From contig CAKUND010000024.1 of assembly GCA_934668295.1 (NCBI GenBank), positions 1-17,191 of the forward strand: 17,191 bases of DNA, read 5' to 3'. This DNA comes from an uncultured Oscillospiraceae bacterium (GTDB lineage Bacteria > Bacillota > Clostridia > Oscillospirales > Oscillospiraceae). Positions 1-7,637 of this stretch are shown here, piece after piece (position 1 is the stretch's first letter; the number at the start of each line of letters is the position of its first letter). The position numbers were made by a program, and so were the translations under genes. The notes under the pieces were generated by a model, which saw nothing but the letters and a program-made list of their open reading frames with translations, searched no databases and was not told where the DNA came from.

Positions 1-1229
1 TTGTTCGTTTCGAGGCCCGGCGTGGTAGAGCGGATCAGCGGGTTCGGAGACGTGCCGAGGGACATGATGACCATGTCAACATCCAGCACAAATTCGCTGC
101 CCTCAACAGGGATCGGGCGGCGGCGGCCGGATGCGTCAGGCTCGCCAAGCTCCATCTTGATGCACTTCATGCCGCACACACGGCCATCCTCGCCGCCGAG
201 GATCTCAGTCGGGTTGGTGAGCGTCAGGAACTCGATGCCTTCTTCTTTCGCGTGGTGCTGTTCTTCCAGTCTGGCGGGCATTTCGGCCTCGCCGCGGCGG
301 TAGACGATGTACACCTTGTCTGTCCCCATGCGCTTTGCGCAGCGGGCAGCATCCATGGCAACGTTGCCGCCGCCGACGATCGCCGCTGCCTTGGAGTGCA
401 GGATCGGCGTATCGCTTTCTTCGAGATAGGCCTTCATCAGATTGATACGGGTCAGATACTCGTTTGCGGAGCAGACGCCCTTGAGGGACTCGCCGGGGAT
501 GTGCATGAACATCGGCAGACCTGCGCCGGAGCCGATAAACACGGCCTTGAAGCCCATCTCAAACAGCTCGTCGATGGACAGAACCTTGCCGATGACCATG
601 TCGGTCATGACCTCGACGCCCTGCGCCTTCAGCTTTTCGACCTCGTTGGCAACGATGGCCTTCGGCAGACGGAACTCCGGGATACCATAGACCAGAACGC
701 CGCCGGCAGTGTGCAGCGCCTCAAACAGGGACACCGCATAGCCCTTCTTGGCAAGCAGCGACGCGCAGGTCAGGCCGGACGGGCCGGAGCCGACGACAGC
801 GACCTTGATGCCGTTGGACTCGGCCTTTTTCGGCATGGCGTTGATATTCTCACGATACCAGTCGGCGACAAAGCGCTCCAGACGGCCGATCGCGACCGGC
901 TCGCCCTTGTTGCCGCGGACGCATTTGGATTCGCACTGCGTCTCCTGCGGACAGACACGGCCGGAAAGGGCGGGCAGCGCGTTGGTATCGGTGATGATCT
1001 CATAGGCCTTTTCGAAGTTGCCCTCGGCGACCTCATGGATAAACTCAGGAATATGAATATTGACCGGGCAGCCCTCGACGCAGTGCGGCTTTTTGCACTG
1101 CAGGCAGCGCTTGGCCTCATTGATGGCCATTTCAGCGGTATAGCCCAGCGTGACTTCTTTAAAATTCTTGTTGCGGACGTTCGGATCCTGCTCCGGCATC
1201 GGAGTCTTGGTAGCCTGCATATTCGCCAT
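1..1229 (-). CDS. nfnB: NfnB/GltA-type NADPH oxidoreductase large subunit (3' end cut by window)
   Basis: About 409 residues are visible and the frame runs open off the left edge, so the C-terminus is missing. The start is ATG at 1229 behind GGGGAGGG. The N-terminal iron-sulfur region has Cys42, Cys45, Cys50 and Cys54, then a second set in CPQETQCESKC (93, 99, 103). A dinucleotide-binding VVGSGPSGL follows at about 145-153, and a second, IVGGGNVAMDAA, at about 290. This is the architecture of the glutamate synthase small-subunit family (often annotated gltA or sudA). Because the neighbour 15 bases upstream is an NfnA homologue, I infer the large subunit of the cytoplasmic NADH-dependent reduced ferredoxin:NADP+ oxidoreductase, which binds NADPH and the bifurcating FAD. 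A stand-alone glutamate synthase activity is less likely, since no GOGAT large subunit is adjacent, although only one side can be seen. Confidence 0.9.
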   Translation of the reverse strand, partial: MANMQATKTPMPEQDPNVRNKNFKEVTLGYTAEMAINEAKRCLQCKKPHCVEGCPVNIHIPEFIHEVAEGNFEKAYEIITDTNALPALSGRVCPQETQCESKCVRGNKGEPVAIGRLERFVADWYRENINAMPKKAESNGIKVAVVGSGPSGLTCASLLAKKGYAVSLFEALHTAGGVLVYGIPEFRLPKAIVANEVEKLKAQGVEVMTDMVIGKVLSIDELFEMGFKAVFIGSGAGLPMFMHIPGESLKGVCSANEYLTRINLMKAYLEESDTPILHSKAAAIVGGGNVAMDAARCAKRMGTDKVYIVYRRGEAEMPARLEEQHHAKEEGIEFLTLTNPTEILGGEDGRVCGMKCIKMELGEPDASGRRRPIPVEGSEFVLDVDMVIMSLGTSPNPLIRSTTPGLETN

Positions 1230-1244
1230 GATGATTCCCTCCCC

Positions 1245-2099
1245 TTACTTGATGAGTTCTTCGCCCATCTTCTGGATGCGGCAGATATGGGTCTTGCGTT
1301 CTTCTGCTTCTCTTTCGCGATAGACGCTGTTGCGGCTCATGAGCTCGTCATAATCGACCTTGTGGCCGTCAAAGTCCGGACCGTCGACACAGGCGAACTT
1401 TACCTCGCCGCCGACCGTGACGCGGCAGCCGCCGCACATACCGGTTCCGTCGACCATGATCGGGTTGAGCGAAACGACGGTCTTGACGCCGAACGGCTCA
1501 GTCGTCTTGGAGACGAACTTCATCATCGGGATCGGGCCGATGGCGAGGACTTCATCATACTGGACGCCGGACTCAAGCAACTGCTGCAGCTTGACGGTCA
1601 CGAAGCCGTGCTCACCGTAAGAGCCGTCGTCGGTCATGAGGTACAGATGGTCGCAGGCCTGCTTGAATTCATCCTCAAGAATCACGATGTCCTTGTTGCG
1701 GAAGCCAACGATCACATCGGTTTCAACGCCTGCCTCTTTAAACGCCTTTGCGGACGGATACGCGATCGCGCAGCCGACACCGCCGCCGACAACGCACACG
1801 CGCTTCTTGCCTTCCACATCCGTCGGCTTGCCGAGCGGGCCAACAAAGTCCTGAATATAATCGCCCTCGTTCAGACTGCCGAGCATTTCCGTAGACAGGC
1901 CGACCTTCTGGAAAATGATTGCGACCGTTCCCTTCTCGCGGTCATAGCCCGCGATCGTCAGCGGAACGCGCTCTGATTTCTCGTCGACACGGAAAATGAT
2001 GAACTGACCAGCCTTTGCCTTGCGGGCAACGAACGGAGCTTCGATCTCCATATACGTGACGGCGGCGTTCAGTTCCTTCTTGCGCACGATTTTGTACAT
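1245..2099 (-). CDS. nfnA: NfnA-type FAD/NAD-binding subunit (sulfide/dihydroorotate dehydrogenase-like)
   Basis: 284 residues, starting at ATG 2099 behind GAAGGGATG. A ferredoxin-reductase-like FAD domain contains RVPLTIAG (44-51). A nucleotide-binding domain begins with VCVVGGGVGCAIAY near 101-114. The C-terminal [2Fe-2S] region has Asp217, Cys222, Cys225 and Cys237, which fits the one-Asp, three-Cys ligation known for NfnA/NfnS. Length and domain order match the family. In characterised Nfn complexes this small subunit binds NAD(H) and passes electrons to the large subunit, coupling NADH and reduced ferredoxin oxidation to NADP+ reduction, or the reverse. It is the first gene of the nfnA-nfnB operon and has its own promoter at 2162-2191. 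PyrK or sulfide dehydrogenase are alternative names for related proteins, but the nfnB neighbour makes Nfn the best call. Confidence 0.9.
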   Translation of the reverse strand: MYKIVRKKELNAAVTYMEIEAPFVARKAKAGQFIIFRVDEKSERVPLTIAGYDREKGTVAIIFQKVGLSTEMLGSLNEGDYIQDFVGPLGKPTDVEGKKRVCVVGGGVGCAIAYPSAKAFKEAGVETDVIVGFRNKDIVILEDEFKQACDHLYLMTDDGSYGEHGFVTVKLQQLLESGVQYDEVLAIGPIPMMKFVSKTTEPFGVKTVVSLNPIMVDGTGMCGGCRVTVGGEVKFACVDGPDFDGHKVDYDELMSRNSVYREREAEERKTHICRIQKMGEELIK

Positions 2100-2161
2100 A
2101 ACTTGTTCATCCCTTCAAATCATCAGTAATTTCTTGTTCGTTCTGATAATCCAACGCTATC

Positions 2162-2191
2162 AGTATAGCACATCTTCCATTCTGTTGTAAA
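2162..2191 (-). promoter_or_regulatory. sigma-A-type promoter of nfnAB with A/T-tract upstream
   Basis: Read on the minus strand, a -35 TTTACA (2191-2186) and a -10 TATACT (2167-2162) are separated by 18 bases. TG one base before the -10 makes it an extended -10. Directly upstream lie two runs of seven T/A bases (about 2192-2218), placed like an UP element. The 62-base gap from the -10 to the nfnA start is ordinary. Visual call only. Confidence 0.65.
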
Positions 2192-2249
2192 CAAAAAAAT
2201 CGATAAAAAAATACCGATATATGTTATGTTCCGAATTAACTTATGTCAT

Positions 2250-3170
2250 TTATGATATATCGCATCCGAATTCAGAATGAATTACGACATTGTCGGATCG
2301 GACGCTTTTCCATGTGAAGCCCGCTGCCAGTTCCGCCGCCGTCACAGGCGCCTGCTCCGGCTGCAGCCCCGCAAGAAATGCAAGCGTCCCGATCAGCTGT
2401 TCCGGCGTATGTGTTTCGCGCAGCGCGCCGAGATCCAGCGATTTTTCCCGCTTGCTCAGCCGTTTTCCGTCCGGCGCAAGCAGAAGCGGCACATGGTAAT
2501 ATGCCGGCATCGGGAATCCGAGTGTTCTTTGCAGCCACATCTGGCGCGGCACGGAGCTTAACAGATCGCGGCCCCGGACGACCTCTGTGACGCCGCCTGC
2601 TGCGTCGTCCGTCACAACCGCAAGCTGATAGGCATATACACCGTCGGAACGGCGGATAATAAAATCGCCGCAATCCCGCGCAAGATTCTCGGCATATTCC
2701 CCCTGCAGGCCATCCTTCGCCGTTATGACTGTATCGGGTACGATCACGCGCCAGGCGGGTTTTCTGGTTTTTGCCGCGCGCTCCATTTCGGTCAGATCCC
2801 GGCAGGTTCCGGCATAGATCACATTGCCGTCCGACGCGTGCGGTGCAGAAGCCGCATGCAGTTCGGCACGGGAGCAATAGCAGGGATAGACCAGCCCAAG
2901 TGCCCGCAGCTTTTCAAATTCTGCGCGGTAGGCATCCGCACGCCTTGACTGCGGCGTCTGTTCCTCATCCCAGTCAAGGCCGAGCCAGTCCAGATCACGC
3001 TTAAGCGCTTCGATATATTCCGGTCTGCATCGGTCAGGATCCAGATCCTCGATCCGCAGCAGCATCCGTCCGTTCCGGCTGCGCACGGACAGCCAGGCCA
3101 GCAGTGCGGAAAATACGTTTCCAAGGTGCATCCTGCCGCTGGGGCTGGGTGCAAATCGTCCGGTCAGCAT
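2250..3170 (-). CDS. gluQ: Glutamyl-Q tRNA(Asp) synthetase
   Basis: 306 residues, starting at ATG 3170 six bases after AAAGGAG. The protein is a GluRS catalytic core with no anticodon-binding domain, the hallmark of GluQ-RS, which attaches glutamate to queuosine at position 34 of tRNA-Asp in the cytoplasm. RFAPSP (5-10) and HLGN (15-18) form the HIGH-like motif and KRLSKR (236-241) the KMSKS-like motif. IEDLDPDRC follows the first motif. A zinc site is visible as Cys97, Cys99, Tyr119 and Cys123. GltX would be about 480 residues, so it is excluded. The gene follows the phosphate transporter by about 50 bases across a hairpin and may depend on read-through. No convincing terminator follows it, only T-runs at 2192-2218 on the minus strand. 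Confidence 0.92.
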   Translation of the reverse strand: MLTGRFAPSPSGRMHLGNVFSALLAWLSVRSRNGRMLLRIEDLDPDRCRPEYIEALKRDLDWLGLDWDEEQTPQSRRADAYRAEFEKLRALGLVYPCYCSRAELHAASAPHASDGNVIYAGTCRDLTEMERAAKTRKPAWRVIVPDTVITAKDGLQGEYAENLARDCGDFIIRRSDGVYAYQLAVVTDDAAGGVTEVVRGRDLLSSVPRQMWLQRTLGFPMPAYYHVPLLLAPDGKRLSKREKSLDLGALRETHTPEQLIGTLAFLAGLQPEQAPVTAAELAAGFTWKSVRSDNVVIHSEFGCDIS

Positions 3171-3190
3171 ACTCGCTCCTTTCCCGAAAA

Positions 3191-3218
3191 CAGACGGCAG
3201 GGACTCCCCTGCCGTCTG
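3191..3218 (-). terminator. 12-bp hairpin between phosphate transporter and gluQ
   Basis: CAGACGGCAGGG (3191-3202) pairs perfectly with 3207-3218 across a 4-base loop. On the minus strand the stem is followed by TTTTCGGG, a short U-tract, so it is a modest rho-independent terminator for the upstream transporter. The gluQ ribosome binding site begins only a few bases later. Confidence 0.6.
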
Positions 3219-3221
3219 CGC

Positions 3222-4979
3222 TTATAATTGATAGACCCTGCGATATTCCTCATAGTAACGCTCGTACATATCGGACTTGAGCTCCTTGAGGCTGTTCAGA
3301 TATTCGTGCGTATCAAACGAATCGGATTCGAGCTCGATCAGCGCGACCGCAATGTTGGAGCAGTGATCCGCGACACGCTCGTAATTGGTCAGAAGATCAT
3401 TGAACACAAAGCCCTGTCCCAAGGTGCAGAGCCCTTTTTGCAGCCGGTCGACATGGTGGAGCTTCATTTCATCACAGAGATTGTCGATCAGTTCTTCGAG
3501 CGGCTCGACGCGGGCAGCAAGCTGCAGATCGTTATTGACAAACGAACGGATCGCTGTGGACAGGATCTCTGTCAGCGCAGCCTCCATGACCTCCAGCTCA
3601 TGCGCGGCAGCATCGGAGAAGGACAGCTTCTTCTCGTGCAGCTCCTTCGCAGCCTCGGCAATATTCAGGGCGTGGTCGGAAATACGCTCGAAATCAGAGA
3701 TCGTATGCAGGAATTTGGATACCTCCGCATTCTGCTTGGCAGTCATTTCGCGCTCTGTGACCTTGACAAGATAGGTGCCGAGTTTGTCCTCATACCGGTC
3801 TACAGAGCCTTCCAGATCCTCGACCAGTTTGAACCGCTCGTCAGAATAGCCGTGCAGCAGCGCAACTGCCTCGACAAAATTCCGCTTGGCCTCCTCTGCC
3901 ATGGCGTTGATGGTCAGGCGGCTCTGCTCAATGGCGAGTGCCGGGTGCTGGATAAAACGTTCTTCCAGCCGCATGGCCTCGGGTTCGACCGTCTTCTGCT
4001 GCGGCTTGTCGCGCACCAGAAAATTGACGACCTTTTCGGTCTGCCGCGTAAACGGCAGAAGCGCAACGACTTTAATAAATCGGAATACCGTATTGACAAA
4101 CGCGATAGAGACGCTGGTCATAATGCGGTCTGCAAATGGGAATCGCACAACTGCATCGAGCGCGTAATAAATCACAGCAAAGACGATCACGCCCGTGACC
4201 TCAGCGACCAGATAGACCATAGCCGTCCGCTTGCCGTCGACAGACGCGCCGATGGCGGACAGGAGAACCGGCATGGCCGCGCCGATGGCAATGCCCATGA
4301 TAATAGGGAGCGCAATGGAAAAATCAATGATGCCGGTCGACGCGAGCGCCTGCAGGATACCGACCGCTGCAGACGCGGACTGCAGCACACAGGTAAACAG
4401 CGTACCAAAGAGAATGCCGAGGAATGGGTTTGAGAAGGATGTCAGAATACGGATAAAGGTCGGGTCGTCGCGCAGCGGCGAGACAGCAGCGGACATCGTG
4501 GACATGCCGAACATCAGAACCGCAAAGCCCATCAGAATATCGCCGATGTGCTTTTTTGCGGGATCCTTTGCCGCCATACGCAGAACAATGCCGATGACTG
4601 AGATCACGCCTGTGAGCGTTGCCGTAGAGAACAGGTCGAGCCAGCCGCCGGTCGAACCGATATCGGAAAGACAGATGATCCAGCCTGTAATGGATGTGCC
4701 GAGGATCGCGCCCAGCACGATAGAAATCGCCTGCCGGACCTTCATCATACCGGAGTTGACAAAGCCGACGATCATGACGGATGTGGCCGAGGAGGATTGA
4801 ATGACAGCCGTCACGCCGGCGCCCAGCAGGAAGCCCTTGATGGGATTGCCGGTCAGCCGGTACAGGATCAGCTCCAGCTTATTGCCCGCGACCTGCTTGA
4901 GTCCGTCCCCCATCAGCGCCATACCGAACAAAAACAGCGCAATGCCGCTGAACAGTGAGATTATATTTGAAATACCCAC
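3222..4979 (-). CDS. Na+/phosphate cotransporter family protein with C-terminal PhoU-like domain
   Basis: 585 residues from the chosen GTG at 4979. An in-frame ATG at 4988 abuts the AGAGAGG site (4995-4989) with zero spacing, whereas the GTG lies nine bases from it and gives the usual family start (GISNIISLFSG). The N-terminal half (to about residue 310) is hydrophobic and carries the paired signature of the PF02690 Na/Pi family: QSSSATS near residue 64 and QSASAAVG near 203. The C-terminal third is soluble and helical, with two PhoU-like repeats (for example around ISDFERISDHALNIAE and LTNYERVADHCSNIA). The predicted role is membrane phosphate transport sensed or regulated through the PhoU-like domain. 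The divergent phoB/phoR pair and the repeats between them support control by phosphate. Import or export cannot be decided from sequence. Confidence 0.88.
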   Translation of the reverse strand: MGISNIISLFSGIALFLFGMALMGDGLKQVAGNKLELILYRLTGNPIKGFLLGAGVTAVIQSSSATSVMIVGFVNSGMMKVRQAISIVLGAILGTSITGWIICLSDIGSTGGWLDLFSTATLTGVISVIGIVLRMAAKDPAKKHIGDILMGFAVLMFGMSTMSAAVSPLRDDPTFIRILTSFSNPFLGILFGTLFTCVLQSASAAVGILQALASTGIIDFSIALPIIMGIAIGAAMPVLLSAIGASVDGKRTAMVYLVAEVTGVIVFAVIYYALDAVVRFPFADRIMTSVSIAFVNTVFRFIKVVALLPFTRQTEKVVNFLVRDKPQQKTVEPEAMRLEERFIQHPALAIEQSRLTINAMAEEAKRNFVEAVALLHGYSDERFKLVEDLEGSVDRYEDKLGTYLVKVTEREMTAKQNAEVSKFLHTISDFERISDHALNIAEAAKELHEKKLSFSDAAAHELEVMEAALTEILSTAIRSFVNNDLQLAARVEPLEELIDNLCDEMKLHHVDRLQKGLCTLGQGFVFNDLLTNYERVADHCSNIAVALIELESDSFDTHEYLNSLKELKSDMYERYYEEYRRVYQL

Positions 4980-4998
4980 GTATAACATCCTCTCTGTG

Positions 4999-5064
4999 TG
5001 TTAATTGTATGTTAAAGAACAAATCTTAAATGTTTTGTATGTTTTATCTTAAATCCATGTTAAA
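4999..5064 (-). promoter_or_regulatory. Pho-box-like direct repeats in the transporter/phoB intergenic region
   Basis: On the minus strand two pairs of heptamers repeat with 11-base periodicity: TTTAACA-N4-TTTAAGA (5064-5047) and TTTAACA-N4-ATTAACA (5016-4999). A further single TTTAAGA lies at 5030-5024. Known PhoP boxes in Gram-positive bacteria are TTAACA-like repeats with about 11-base spacing, so I infer a PhoB/PhoP binding region serving the transporter and perhaps the divergent phoB. A possible -10, TACAAT, lies at 5009-5004 inside the second pair, so that pair could repress while the distal pair activates. No good -35 is seen, as expected for activator-dependent promoters. Confidence 0.55.
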
Positions 5065-5160
5065 TCTTGCTTTTTCTTTACATTTCACGTAAACTTAACA
5101 CAAAGAGGCTCGACGATTTTACATTTCTGATTTATTGTATTCATAAAAGGAGTGGTTCAG

Positions 5161-5838
5161 ATGATCTATTTACTGGAAGACGACGATTCCATCCGCAAGC
5201 TCGTGCTCTACGGTCTGGAGAGCCAGGGCTTTCAGGCAAAGGGCTTTGCACTTCCCTCCAAATTCTGGCGGGCCATGGACGCGGAGCTCCCGGAGCTTGT
5301 GCTGCTCGATATCATGCTGCCGGAGGAAGATGGCCTTTCCATCCTGAAAAAGCTGCGCGCCCGCCCCGCAACCAAGCGGCTGCCCATCATCATGCTGACA
5401 GCGAAGAATTCGGAATATGACCGTGTGATCGGCCTCGACCACGGAGCGGATGACTTTGTCTCCAAGCCGTTTTCCATGCTGGAGCTGATCGCACGCATCC
5501 GTGCCGTTTTGCGGCGGGCAGAGCCTGCGCAGACGAGCGGCGATTTTTCGCTCGGCCTGCTGCTCGTCTCTCCGGACCGGCATGAGGTCAAGGTCGGCGG
5601 GAAGGACGTCATGCTGACCAACAAGGAATTTGAGCTTTTGTGCCTGCTGCTGCGCAACAAGGGTATCGTTCTGACGCGCGCAACGCTGATGGACCGCGTC
5701 TGGGGCTTTGAGTCTGAGCGGGAAAACCGGACGCTGGATGTACATATCCGGACGCTGCGCGTCAAGCTCGGTGAAGCCGGCAGCTATATTGAGACTGTAC
5801 GCGGCATCGGCTATAAGATCGGAGGCGAAGGCGTATGA
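5161..5838 (+). CDS. phoB: PhoB/PhoP-type (OmpR family) response regulator
   Basis: 225 residues from ATG 5161, eight bases after AAAAGGAG (5145-5152). A GTG at 5152 lies in frame but overlaps that ribosome site, so it is rejected. The receiver domain shows the acidic pair Asp7/Asp8, phosphoacceptor Asp50 in LLDIMLP, Thr80 and Lys102 (SKPF). The C-terminal winged helix contains LTNKEFELLCLLL and ends TVRGIGYKI, typical of OmpR/PhoB proteins. It should be phosphorylated by the kinase encoded next, whose start overlaps its stop (ATGA). The PhoB identity rests on the divergent phosphate transporter and Pho-like repeats; from sequence alone it is simply an OmpR-family regulator. Confidence 0.85.
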   Translation: MIYLLEDDDSIRKLVLYGLESQGFQAKGFALPSKFWRAMDAELPELVLLDIMLPEEDGLSILKKLRARPATKRLPIIMLTAKNSEYDRVIGLDHGADDFVSKPFSMLELIARIRAVLRRAEPAQTSGDFSLGLLLVSPDRHEVKVGGKDVMLTNKEFELLCLLLRNKGIVLTRATLMDRVWGFESERENRTLDVHIRTLRVKLGEAGSYIETVRGIGYKIGGEGV

Positions 5839-7496
5839 CGGCTAAGATTTTCCGAAACGCATTTCTGATCGGCTTTACCGTCCTGCTTGCCTGCATTCTG
5901 CTGTTCTTCTTTATTATGTACTCGAATTATCAGGCGCAGGCATACGATATTCTGGAAGTTGAAGCCGAACACATTGCCGAAGGTATGCAGATCTGCGGCG
6001 GTGAAGACTATCTTGCCTCTATGCAGTCTGACGAGCGCATCACATGGATCGCGCCGGACGGCTCTGTGCTTTATGACAATACGGCAGATGCAGACACAAT
6101 GGAAAATCATCTCCACCGGCCGGAAGTACAGGAGGCATTCGAGACAGGAAGCGGCCGCTCTGACCGTTATTCGTCCACGATTCTGGAAAAAAACAATTAT
6201 TACGCGCAGCTTCTGCAGGACGGAACAGTTCTCCGCGTGGCCGGGAAGCAGACAAGCATGGCGGCAATGGTGCTGATGCTGGTGCAGCCCTCGCTGTGGA
6301 TCGTTGTGCTGGTGCTGGTTCTGTGCGGATTGCTTGCCATGCGGCTGGCCAGGCAGATCGTCCGGCCCATCAACGCCATCAATCCCGACAATCCGAATGC
6401 CACGCCGACCTACCCGGAGCTTCAGCCCCTGATCTCCCGCCTGCAGGAGCAAAATCGCACCATCCGAACGCAGCTGAGTGAGCTGTCGGCACGCCAGCGG
6501 GAGTTTGACGCGATCACGGAAAATATGTGCGAGGGCTTTCTGATCGTCGATGATAAATGCAATATTCTTTCCAGCAACCGCAGCGCGCTTCGCCTGCTGG
6601 GGATCGACGGGAACGCAAAGCCCGAAAATCTGCATCAGGCTGTCTGCTCCAGCGAGCTTCTGTCGCTGGTCGATGCCGCGCTGGACGGAACGCGCGGCGA
6701 CGAGGAGCTCTCCTTCGGCGGCGGAACATGGCAGCTGTTCGCCAACCCGGTCATTACCGGAAGCCGCGTAACAGGCGCGATCGTGATCTTCATGGATGTG
6801 ACAGAGCGCGAACAGCGCGAAGCGCTGCGCCGCGAATTCTCCGCCAATGTTTCACATGAGCTGAAAACGCCGCTCACCTCCATCACAGGCTTTGCCGAGC
6901 TCATGAAGGAGGGGATGGTTCCGAAGGAAAAGATGCAGGAATTCTCCGGCGACATTTACCGGGAATCCCGCCGCCTGATCGATCTGGTCGACGATATCAT
7001 CCAGCTTTCACGGCTGGATGAGGGCACGGCGAATTTCACAAAAACGCCGGTCGACCTGTATGTGCTGGCCGGCAGTGTGATTGAAAGTCTGCGGCCTGTT
7101 GCGCAGCGGCAGGATATCACGCTCAGTCTCTCCGGACAGCATGCCGTGATTCAGGGCGTTGAGCAGCTCTTGCAGGAGATGGTATACAACCTCTGTGACA
7201 ATGCGATCAAATATAACATTGCCGGCGGCAGCGTTACTATCTCCGTCTGGCAGAACGGGCTGACCACGACGCTTTCCGTCGTGGATACCGGCATCGGCAT
7301 TCCTTATGCCGACCAGAGCCGTGTGTTTGAGCGCTTCTACCGCGTCGACAAGAGCCATTCCAAGGAGGTCGGCGGCACCGGCCTGGGCCTGTCCATCGTC
7401 AAGCATGCCGCGCAGTATCACGGCGCGAAGATCGAGCTCAAGAGCGACCCCGGCAAGGGTACGGCGATTGCCGTCAACTTCACTGCCGCAAAATGA
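5835..7496 (+). CDS. phoR: PhoR-type sensor histidine kinase
   Basis: 553 residues, with the start overlapping the regulator stop by four bases (ATGA), indicating translational coupling. Transmembrane helix 1 spans about residues 7-29. An extracytoplasmic domain of about 110 residues follows, then helix 2 at about 142-170. After a short linker comes a PAS domain (about 225-325), then HisKA with the phosphoacceptor His341 in NVSHELKTPLTS. The HATPase_c domain carries NLCDNAIKYN (N box), VVDTGIGIP (G1), FERFYRVD (F box) and GGTGLGLSIV (G2). This order matches PhoR/WalK-like kinases. The segment after helix 2 (RPINAINPDNP) is too short for an ordinary HAMP domain. The phosphate link is inferred from neighbours. 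A hairpin terminator follows at 7513. Confidence 0.88.
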   Translation: MTAKIFRNAFLIGFTVLLACILLFFFIMYSNYQAQAYDILEVEAEHIAEGMQICGGEDYLASMQSDERITWIAPDGSVLYDNTADADTMENHLHRPEVQEAFETGSGRSDRYSSTILEKNNYYAQLLQDGTVLRVAGKQTSMAAMVLMLVQPSLWIVVLVLVLCGLLAMRLARQIVRPINAINPDNPNATPTYPELQPLISRLQEQNRTIRTQLSELSARQREFDAITENMCEGFLIVDDKCNILSSNRSALRLLGIDGNAKPENLHQAVCSSELLSLVDAALDGTRGDEELSFGGGTWQLFANPVITGSRVTGAIVIFMDVTEREQREALRREFSANVSHELKTPLTSITGFAELMKEGMVPKEKMQEFSGDIYRESRRLIDLVDDIIQLSRLDEGTANFTKTPVDLYVLAGSVIESLRPVAQRQDITLSLSGQHAVIQGVEQLLQEMVYNLCDNAIKYNIAGGSVTISVWQNGLTTTLSVVDTGIGIPYADQSRVFERFYRVDKSHSKEVGGTGLGLSIVKHAAQYHGAKIELKSDPGKGTAIAVNFTAAK

Positions 7497-7512
7497 TTGT
7501 GAATTCTGATAG

Positions 7513-7534
7513 GGCCGCTGCTTCGGCAGCGGCC
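7513..7534 (+). terminator. Terminator after phoR (UUCG tetraloop)
   Basis: GGCCGCTGC (7513-7521) pairs with GCAGCGGCC (7526-7534) around a TTCG loop, followed by TCTTTC. It sits 16 bases after the phoR stop and isolates phoBR from the plsY promoter downstream. Confidence 0.75.
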
Positions 7535-7580
7535 TCTTTCGTACATTTTCCCGATCCTGCCTGAATCGCCCATTTTTCGC

Positions 7581-7609
7581 TTGCATCGCGGTTTTTTATC
7601 CGTTAAAAT
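7581..7609 (+). promoter_or_regulatory. sigma-A promoter of plsY
   Basis: TTGCAT (7581-7586), a 17-base spacer and TAAAAT (7604-7609) lie between the phoR terminator and the plsY ribosome site (TTGGAGG). The expected transcript start is about 20 bases before the plsY ATG. Confidence 0.65.
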
Positions 7610-7637
7610 ACTGGTATCTGTTCTTTGGAGGCGTTCC

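Noticed and set aside
252..1976. A 574-codon open frame on the plus strand spanning both nfn genes
   Set aside because: It is antisense to two well-recognised proteins, has no recognisable domain, and reflects the GC-rich codon pattern of the real genes.
2192..2249. A terminator for gluQ in the T-runs downstream of its stop
   Set aside because: Two T-runs and ATCG/CGAT fragments are present on the minus strand, but no stable stem precedes them; they fit better as the upstream A/T tract of the nfnA promoter.
3228..4433. A 401-codon plus-strand frame opposite the phosphate transporter
   Set aside because: It lies wholly antisense to a clear family protein, lacks a ribosome site and shows no family features.
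5110..5138. A sigma-A promoter TCGACG-N17-TATTGT for phoB
   Set aside because: The expected transcript start would fall inside the ribosome binding site and both boxes match poorly; the true phoB promoter is probably upstream among the Pho-like repeats.
5170..6635. Minus-strand frames opposite phoB and phoR
   Set aside because: They are shadows of the two-component genes, with low-complexity composition and no motifs.
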